Origin: Candidatus Dormiibacterota bacterium
GTDB taxonomy: Bacteria > Chloroflexota > Dormibacteria > Aeolococcales > Aeolococcaceae
Direction: 5' to 3'
Assembly (NCBI GenBank): GCA_003170875.1
Contig: PMYJ01000108.1
Location: forward strand, 1 to 9,053
Length of the DNA stretch: 9,053 bases
Shown here: positions 1-5,839 of the stretch, one piece after another
How the letters are laid out: each line of letters begins with the position of its first letter
Numbering within the stretch: position 1 is the first letter of the stretch
Made by a program: the position numbers and the translations under genes
The notes under the pieces: model-generated
What the model was told of the DNA's origin: nothing
What the model saw: the letters and a program-made list of their open reading frames with translations, nothing else
Databases searched by the model: none

Positions 1-569
1 GCAGCGCGGCGCGTCTCCTCGGGCAGGGGTGCGCCAAAGCGCTTGCGCAGGGTGGTCAGGGCACGGAAGGTGAGCAGCTTCACCGCCCCCTCGCTGCGGC
101 CCATGATCTCGGCGATCTCGCGGTTGTGCATCTCACCGGCGAAACGGAGCCCCACCGCCTGGCGCTGATCGTCGGGGAGGGATCGGACGGCGGCGCGGAC
201 CTCGGCGGCGCGGTCGTTCTTCTCGACCTCCTCGAGCGGCGACGGCTCGTCGCTCGCCAACCCCGGAGCCAGCTCGATCCAGGTGGGCCGGCGCCGCTGC
301 CGGGCGACCAGATTGGAGGCGACCCGGTAGAGCCAGGACGAGTAGGGCACGCCGCGCCATTCGAAGCGCGGCAACTCTTCCAGACCCTTGGCGAAGGTGG
401 CGGCGGTCACGTCCTCGGCGAGCTCCCGGTCCCTGGTGAGGGTGTAGGTGTAAGCGAAGATCTGGTCGACGTAGCGTTCGTAGAGCGGCGCGAACGCGGC
501 TCTGTCCTGCTGCGCGGCCAGGATCAGCTGACGCTCCTCCTCGAGCTCGGCATCGGTGCGACGTGCGAT
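1..569 (-). CDS. ECF-type RNA polymerase sigma factor (sigma-70 family), 3' end cut by window edge
   Basis: About 189 codons are visible and the C-terminus lies beyond base 1. Region 2 is near residues 25-95: LYERYVDQIFAY, then RELAEDVTAATFAKG, then the -10-reading segment PYSSWLYRVASNLVARQRRR. An acidic linker follows (residues 100-125). Region 4 comes last (about 128-178): SLPDDQRQAVGLRF, then the helix-turn-helix HNREIAEIMGRSEGAVKLLTFRAL. This order and spacing is that of ECF sigma factors, which redirect RNA polymerase to stress or envelope regulons. The frame is bounded upstream by a TGA at 588-590, and no in-frame ATG, GTG or TTG lies between that stop and region 2. An ATC at 567-569 sits 7 nt after a strong Shine-Dalgarno (GAGGGAGG, 577-584) and gives the expected N-terminal length, so I use it as the start. 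No anti-sigma gene is visible; it could lie off the left edge. The family is certain, the regulon unknown. Confidence 0.9.
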   Translation of the reverse strand, partial: MARRTDAELEEERQLILAAQQDRAAFAPLYERYVDQIFAYTYTLTRDRELAEDVTAATFAKGLEELPRFEWRGVPYSSWLYRVASNLVARQRRRPTWIELAPGLASDEPSPLEEVEKNDRAAEVRAAVRSLPDDQRQAVGLRFAGEMHNREIAEIMGRSEGAVKLLTFRALTTLRKRFGAPLPEETRRA

Positions 570-576
570 GTCAGCG

Positions 577-584
577 CCTCCCTC
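577..584 (-). promoter_or_regulatory. Strong Shine-Dalgarno deciding the sigma factor start
   Basis: The minus strand reads GAGGGAGG, then a 7-nt spacer, then ATC (567-569). It is the best ribosome-binding site near this frame. It points to ATC as the initiation codon because no canonical start is available in frame. Confidence 0.55.
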
Positions 585-627
585 GAGGTGTCACCCAGCA
601 GAAGCCGAACGGCTGGGGGCAGTTACG

Positions 628-692
628 GAGAGGGGATGCGGCTCCGCCGGAGATGGGGATGAAGTCCGGCGGAGGCGGCGCCATCCCTTCTC
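628..692. repeat. Long two-part inverted repeat between kbl and the sigma factor gene
   Basis: The inner arms are a perfect 10-bp inverted repeat, CTCCGCCGGA (642-651) and TCCGGCGGAG (665-674), with a 13-nt loop. The outer arms 628-638 and 682-692 match at 10 of 11 positions, separated from the inner stem by a 3/7-nt internal loop. The structure begins 6 nt after the kbl stop codon. It could act as a transcript end or processing signal for tdh-kbl, or as a leader structure of the sigma gene. No T-tract follows on the minus strand, so it is not a classical intrinsic terminator. Confidence 0.6.
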
Positions 693-698
693 GCGTGC

Positions 699-1915
<1,217 letters not shown>

Positions 1916-1919
<4 letters not shown>

Positions 1920-2944
1920 GGCTCGAGCGACACCTTGCCACAGCGTCCGGATTTGATGAGCCGGATCGCCTCTTCGATGTCCGCCATCGCGAAGCGGTGG
2001 GTGATCAGAGCCTCCGCGTCGATCGCGCCGCTCCTGAGGTGGCGGGAGGTCTCCTCCCAGGTGGAGAAGAGCCGGCGGCCGGTGACCCCGTGGAGGGTGA
2101 CGCCGCGCATCACCACGTCCTGGGAGAGGTCGAGACTGGTGGGCGCGTCGCCGATACCGAGCAGGGAGACCCATCCGCCGGAGCGAACCGACCGGGTGGC
2201 GGCCACGACCGCCACCGAGGCTCCGCTCATCTCCAGCGCGCAGTCGACCTCGCCGCCCGCGGCCCGGCGGACCTCCGCCTCGGCGCTCCCCTCCCCGGCT
2301 TCGACGAGAGCGTCCGCTCCCATCCTCCCGGCCAGCTCGAGCCGGTAGCGGTTGGGCTCCACGGCGATGACCCTCGCCGCCCCCCGCGCCTTGGCCACCG
2401 CCACCGCTGCGCAGCCGATCGGGCCGCAGCCGAAGACCGCGACGGTGGCGCCCTCCAACTCCCCGTACGAGCAGGCGTGGACGGCGTTGCCGAAGGGCTC
2501 CATGGCGGCGGCGACGGCCGGGGCCATCTCGGGACCGACCGGCCATACGTTCTCGGCGGGGAGCGCCACCAGGCCGGCGAAGCCGCCGTCGGCGTCGACA
2601 CCGAGGATCCTGGTGTCTGCGCAGACGTGGAAGTCCCCGCGCAGGCAGGCGGGGCAGCGGTGGCAGACAAGGTGGGATTCGACCGCGACCCGGTCCCCGA
2701 CCCGCGCCCGGCCCTCCGCCCCCTCGCCCAGGGCGACCACCTCCCCGCAGATCTCGTGCCCCATCACCCGGGGCAGGCGGACCCGGGCCCGCGCCCAAGG
2801 GTTCCAGTCGTAGAGGTGGATGTCTGTGCCGCAGATCGAGGCGGCGACCACCCGGAGGAGGACCTCGCCGGGGCCGGCCGAGGGTTCGGGGACGTCGGTG
2901 ATGGAGACACCGGGGCGGGGAGAGGCCTTGATAACAGCACGCAC
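1916..2944 (-). CDS. tdh: L-threonine 3-dehydrogenase, zinc-dependent
   Basis: A 342-aa medium-chain dehydrogenase, the usual length for Tdh. It oxidises L-threonine with NAD+ to 2-amino-3-ketobutyrate, which Kbl then cleaves. The catalytic zinc ligands are in SICGTDIHLYDW (C38) and MGHE (H63, E64). Structural zinc cysteines are C94, C97, C100 and C108. EPFGNAVH (149-156) is typical of threonine dehydrogenases. The Rossmann motif is GCGPIG (172-177), and an acidic residue (E196) at the end of the second strand fits NAD specificity. The start is GTG; I see no Shine-Dalgarno, but a CATAAT box lies 9 nt upstream. The end overlaps kbl by 4 nt. The gene order tdh-kbl is the reverse of the E. coli kbl-tdh order. 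Sorbitol or butanediol dehydrogenase relatives are the alternatives; the kbl linkage makes Tdh the best call. Confidence 0.94.
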
Positions 2945-2953
2945 GGCGGCCCG

Positions 2954-2959
2954 ATTATG
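2954..2959 (-). promoter_or_regulatory. Candidate -10 box in front of tdh (leaderless type)
   Basis: The minus strand reads CATAAT, a 5-of-6 match to TATAAT, ending 9 nt before the tdh GTG. With no Shine-Dalgarno present, transcription could begin at or just before the start codon. No convincing -35 element is seen at 16-18 nt. Confidence 0.35.
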
Positions 2960-2985
2960 AGCGCGGGACCGGCTCGGGCCCCACC

Positions 2986-3007
2986 GCCCCGGTCAGGGGG
3001 CCGGGGC
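2986..3007. terminator. GC hairpin spanning the phosphatidyltransferase stop codon
   Basis: GCCCCGG (2986-2992) and CCGGGGC (3001-3007) are perfect 7-bp arms around an 8-nt loop. The loop holds the TGA stop of the upstream CDP-alcohol phosphatidyltransferase gene. No T-run follows, so this is at most a U-less terminator or an mRNA 3'-end stabiliser. In sequence this GC-rich it could also be chance. Confidence 0.3.
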
Positions 3008-3871
3008 TGTCGTCGGGTCTGGGGCGCGGGGTGCGGAGACCACCCTCTGGATCAGAGCGCGGAAATGGAGGAGGGTGGTGGGGACGAGCAGGGGGAGGCC
3101 GACCACCAGGTTGGCGAGGGTGACGGGGCCGCCCCAGACCTTGACCAGCATGCAGACGAAGAGGACCAGACCGGTGAGCATGGTGCTGTAGCGGCCCCAA
3201 CCGGTCCGCACCAGCTCGGGCCGCCGCCGGAGGAGAAAGACGACAGGGGTGAGCAGCAGCGGACCGATGTAGCGGACCACGATGAGGACGGCCAGCCACC
3301 AGGCGAAGATGCCCAGCCAGACGCTGCCCACCGCCCCGACGCTGAAGAAGAGGGCGTCGGTGCCGGGGTCGATGGCCTTGCCGAGCTGGGTCACCGGGCC
3401 CCACCGGCGGGCGACCCAGCCGTCGACGGCGTCGAGCATCCCCACCGATCCGCCGATGAAGATCCAGAGGATGAGCCCGAGCCGGTCCGGGAGGGACCAG
3501 GCGGTGCAGAGCAGGAGCGGCGGGCAGAGCCAGGCGCGGATCGCCGACAGCCCGTTGGGCACCCCATAGACGTCGACGCGGCTGCCGTCGGGGCGGACCA
3601 GCATAGCGGCGCCTCCGGCCATGACCAGCGCCACCACCAGCCAGCAGGCGAGAGTCAGCAGGGCGGCGACGACCCATCCGCCGCCGTGCAGCTGGGCGAT
3701 CACCAGGGTGAACGCCTCACCGGTGACCAGCCCGATCGCGAGCCAGCCGTACAGGGAGTGGCGCAGCCCCGGGCTGGTGCGGAGCCGATCTGACGACTGT
3801 GAGATGAGCCCGGCGAAGCCGGATGCTCCCGAGGTGACCGCTGCCGGAGCCCCTATTGGATCACCAAGCAC
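2993..3871 (-). CDS. CDP-alcohol phosphatidyltransferase family integral membrane protein
   Basis: Read from GTG at 3871 this is 292 aa. The family signature DGx2ARx8Gx3Dx3D is intact: D147, D150-G151, A154-R155, G164, D168, D172. The preceding YGVPNGLSAIRA segment is also typical. Such enzymes bind divalent metal through these aspartates and transfer a phosphoalcohol from a CDP-activated donor to an acceptor alcohol in the membrane. Hydrophobic segments lie near residues 41-62, 66-92, 115-145, 172-200, 205-222 and 240-275, and the C-terminal tail is proline/alanine-rich. The substrate (glycerol phosphate, inositol, serine or other) cannot be read from the motif. The first available start in frame overlaps the end of the upstream RAM-domain gene by 19 nt and lacks a clear Shine-Dalgarno, so coupling is likely but the start is uncertain. 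The next candidate, V57, would fall inside the first membrane segment. Confidence 0.85.
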   Translation of the reverse strand: MLGDPIGAPAAVTSGASGFAGLISQSSDRLRTSPGLRHSLYGWLAIGLVTGEAFTLVIAQLHGGGWVVAALLTLACWLVVALVMAGGAAMLVRPDGSRVDVYGVPNGLSAIRAWLCPPLLLCTAWSLPDRLGLILWIFIGGSVGMLDAVDGWVARRWGPVTQLGKAIDPGTDALFFSVGAVGSVWLGIFAWWLAVLIVVRYIGPLLLTPVVFLLRRRPELVRTGWGRYSTMLTGLVLFVCMLVKVWGGPVTLANLVVGLPLLVPTTLLHFRALIQRVVSAPRAPDPTTAPAP

Positions 3872-4083
3872 GTGATGGTCTTGAACACGCCGTCGGCGGC
3901 CTGGACCTTCTCCACGATCAGCTTGCCGATACCGGCGATGTCCCGCGCCTCGACCTCGGCGATGACGTCGTACTCGCCGCTGATCGGGTCGGCTTTGAGT
4001 ATCCCCTCCTGGCCGTGGAGCTTGTTGGCGACCTCCAGCGACTTGCCGGCGGTGGCACTGATGAGCACGTAGGCGCGGACCAT
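3853..4083 (-). CDS. Stand-alone Lrp/AsnC ligand-binding (RAM) domain protein
   Basis: A 76-aa protein with the beta-alpha-beta-beta-alpha-beta pattern of the Lrp/AsnC C-terminal domain: VRAYVLISA (2-10), a helix around 13-23, then SGEYDVIAEVEA (35-46), helix DIAGIGKLIVEKVQ, then GVFKTITCLVI (65-75). No DNA-binding helix-turn-helix is present. Such stand-alone RAM proteins oligomerise and may bind amino acids or other small ligands; what this one controls cannot be read. The ATG at 4083 is preceded by GGAGGGAGAAG, a strong Shine-Dalgarno, which rules out the longer frame starting at 4149. It leads the run RAM protein, phosphatidyltransferase, tdh, kbl. Its placement upstream of threonine catabolism is suggestive of amino-acid sensing, but that is inference. 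Confidence 0.88.
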   Translation of the reverse strand: MVRAYVLISATAGKSLEVANKLHGQEGILKADPISGEYDVIAEVEARDIAGIGKLIVEKVQAADGVFKTITCLVIQ

Positions 4084-4155
4084 CTTCTCCCTCCGTTTGT
4101 GAGCTGCCGGCCGAATGTACCACGCTGTCGCGGGCACCCCGGTTAGCATGGACTC
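4084..4155. promoter_or_regulatory. Divergent intergenic control region
   Basis: These 72 bases separate the minus-strand RAM-domain gene from the plus-strand membrane protein gene, so both promoters should lie here. On the plus strand TAGCAT (4144-4149) fits the TANNNT -10 pattern and ends 6 nt before the GTG at 4156, as in a leaderless transcript. On the minus strand TACATT (rc of 4115-4120) is a possible -10 for the RAM gene, whose Shine-Dalgarno follows. No clear -35 elements or operator repeats are visible. Confidence 0.4.
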
Positions 4156-4545
4156 GTGTCGCTGCGCTGGGCATGGCTGGCCGCAATCCTGCTCGCACCG
4201 CTACTCCGGAAGCTCGTCCGCTCCCGGCAGGCGGGACGGCCGGTGGTTGACATGCAGGGCGTCCGCTCCCGGGTGGCGTCGGCCCGGCAGCCGGCGGCGA
4301 TCGCCGGCCTCGTGGTGGTCGTCGCGGTGCTCGTCTGCTGCTCCGGTGCGCTGCTCGCCGCCGGCGTCACGGCCCTGCTGCTCAGCCCTCAATGGCTGGG
4401 GGGAGTGCTCGTCGCCGTGGCGGCGGTGTGCGCCCTGGCGGCGGTGCCGGAGGTCCGCGGGATCCGGCGAGGCCTGCGCGCCCGGCGGCTCCGGCTCCAT
4501 GGTGACGAGGTGACCCACGAGCTGGACGGGACGCCCCCCAGGTAG
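4156..4545 (+). CDS. Hypothetical small membrane protein
   Basis: 129 aa from a GTG start; I do not recognise a family. A short N-terminal hydrophobic stretch (residues 5-18) is followed by a basic segment rich in Arg and Ser (19-45). Two longer membrane segments follow at about 47-77 and 80-98, and then a basic stretch (RGIRRGLRARRLRL, 101-114) and a polar tail. The positive-inside rule would place the two basic regions in the cytoplasm. There is no Shine-Dalgarno, but a TAGCAT box ends 6 nt upstream of the GTG. The sensor kinase gene begins 53 nt downstream on the same strand, so a link to that kinase is possible but unproven. Codon use is consistently GC at third positions, which supports a real gene. 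Confidence 0.65.
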   Translation: MSLRWAWLAAILLAPLLRKLVRSRQAGRPVVDMQGVRSRVASARQPAAIAGLVVVVAVLVCCSGALLAAGVTALLLSPQWLGGVLVAVAAVCALAAVPEVRGIRRGLRARRLRLHGDEVTHELDGTPPR

Positions 4546-4585
4546 GGGGAGCGGCGCCGGCTCACCGACCGACCCTGCCGCACCG

Positions 4586-4591
4586 CACAAT
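4586..4591 (+). promoter_or_regulatory. Candidate -10 box in front of the histidine kinase (leaderless type)
   Basis: CACAAT ends 7 nt before the ATG at 4599, and no Shine-Dalgarno is visible. The spacing resembles the candidates in front of tdh and the 4156 gene. This is a weak match taken alone. Confidence 0.25.
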
Positions 4592-4598
4592 CGCACCC

Positions 4599-5807
4599 AT
4601 GGCGACGAGCAGCGGGCGCGGCCATCTCACGGCCCTTGTCGGGCTGGCTGCTGCGATCGGCGGACCCATCGCCATCACCGCGCTGCTCAGCATGGTCGGG
4701 TCCGCCTCGGCGCGCCAGTACGTCTTCCTCTACCTGGCCCTGGTGGCGGTGCTCGGGACGCTGACCGGCCTCCCCTCCGCGCTCACCGCCGCGGCGCTCA
4801 GCTTCGTGCTCGTCGACTACTTCTTCGTGCCCCCCGTGCACACCCTCACCATCGCCGACCCGAGCGACCTCATCGACCTGGTGGTCTTCGCCGCAGTCGC
4901 GGTCGCGGCGGGGGGCGTCGGCTCGGGACGGCGCCATGCCCAGCTCGAGGCGGAGCGGCTCACTGCCCAGCTGCGCCAGACCAATGCGCAGCTGGAGCAG
5001 CTGGAGCGCGAGCAGGCGGAGTCGGCGGCGGTCGCGGTGCGGCTCGCCCAGGCCCAGCAGCAGGTGCGGGTGCTCGAGGCATCCGACCGGCTGCGCAGCG
5101 ACCTGCTCGCCAACGTCTCGCATGAGCTGCGCACCCCGCTGGCGAGCATCCTCACCGGCGCCACCGACCTGCTGGAGCGCCCCCGCCTCCCCGCCCCGGT
5201 GCACGCCGATGTGGAGGCAATCATCGGCCAGGCCCGTCGCCTCGAGCGGCTCGTCTCCGACCTGCTCGACATGGCCCGTATCGAAGCGCACGCCCTCACC
5301 CTGGACCCGGTGGAGATCGACCTGGGTGACGCCGTCGAGGCGTCGGCCGCCCGGCTCCGCCTGGCATCCCCCAGACGCCCGGTGACGATCAACCTGCCGC
5401 CGGACGGGCTGGAGGTGCTCGCCGACTGGCATCGACTCGGCCAGATCCTCGACAACCTTCTCCAGAACGCCGATCGCCACGCGCCCGCGAGAACGCCCAT
5501 CGCCGTCGAGGCGGCTCCAGGCAAGCGCTCGATGGTCGTCATCCGGGTCATCGACCAGGGACCAGGGGTGCCGGTGGAGCAGCGGGAGAGGATCTTCCAG
5601 CGTTTCGTTCGCGGTGTGACCGACGGGGAGACGGAGGAGCGCGTCCACGGTGCGGTGCCGAGTGGCACCGGGCTGGGGCTGGCGATCGTCCGGGGCCTGG
5701 TCGAGGCCCACGCCGGCCGGGTGTGGATCGAGGATTCGGAGGAGGGGGAGGGGGCGCACTTCGCGTTCACCCTCCCCGCGGCATCCCCCACCGATCAGCG
5801 GAGCTGA
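4599..5807 (+). CDS. Sensor histidine kinase with KdpD-type DUF4118 membrane module
   Basis: 402 aa. Hydrophobic segments at about 8-32, 40-55, 59-73 and 90-107, with the signature VDYFFVPPVHTLTIADPSDL (72-91), match the four-helix DUF4118 region of KdpD. A long coiled-coil linker (about 113-165) leads to HisKA, with the phosphoacceptor His175 in ANVSHELRTPLASI. The HATPase_c domain follows: N box LDNLLQNADRH (N290), G1 DQGPGVP (D319), F box RIFQRFVRG, and G2 GTGLGLAIVRG (356-366). This is the C-terminal half of a KdpD without its cytoplasmic ATPase/UspA input region. That input region is encoded separately in the convergent gene ending at 5840. No response regulator is adjacent. Membrane-bound autophosphorylation is expected from the family; partnership with the neighbouring KdpD protein and with an unseen KdpE is inference. 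Confidence 0.92.
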   Translation: MATSSGRGHLTALVGLAAAIGGPIAITALLSMVGSASARQYVFLYLALVAVLGTLTGLPSALTAAALSFVLVDYFFVPPVHTLTIADPSDLIDLVVFAAVAVAAGGVGSGRRHAQLEAERLTAQLRQTNAQLEQLEREQAESAAVAVRLAQAQQQVRVLEASDRLRSDLLANVSHELRTPLASILTGATDLLERPRLPAPVHADVEAIIGQARRLERLVSDLLDMARIEAHALTLDPVEIDLGDAVEASAARLRLASPRRPVTINLPPDGLEVLADWHRLGQILDNLLQNADRHAPARTPIAVEAAPGKRSMVVIRVIDQGPGVPVEQRERIFQRFVRGVTDGETEERVHGAVPSGTGLGLAIVRGLVEAHAGRVWIEDSEEGEGAHFAFTLPAASPTDQRS

Positions 5808-5839
5808 GGCCAGACCGGGCGAGTCGGGTGGCGCGGGGT
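5808..5839. other. Short convergent gap between kinase and KdpD-like genes
   Basis: Thirty-two bases separate the two tail-to-tail stop codons. I see no convincing hairpin or T-tract. Read-through of either transcript would produce antisense RNA to the other gene. Confidence 0.5.

Noticed and set aside
1920..2798. N-terminal extension of kbl up to base 2798
   Set aside because: The frame is open, but the extension is an Arg/Gly/Pro-rich shadow inside tdh. Kbl homology begins at the ATG at 1919, which overlaps the tdh stop as ATGA.
1997..3793. A 598-codon plus-strand open frame across tdh and the phosphatidyltransferase gene
   Set aside because: It is antisense to two genes with intact catalytic motifs, its composition is biased to G/D/P/H, and it crosses a gene boundary without any domain signal.
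5808..5839. A bidirectional terminator between the convergent genes
   Set aside because: Only a 4-bp GACC/GGTC pairing is visible, with no T-tract on either strand, too weak to call.
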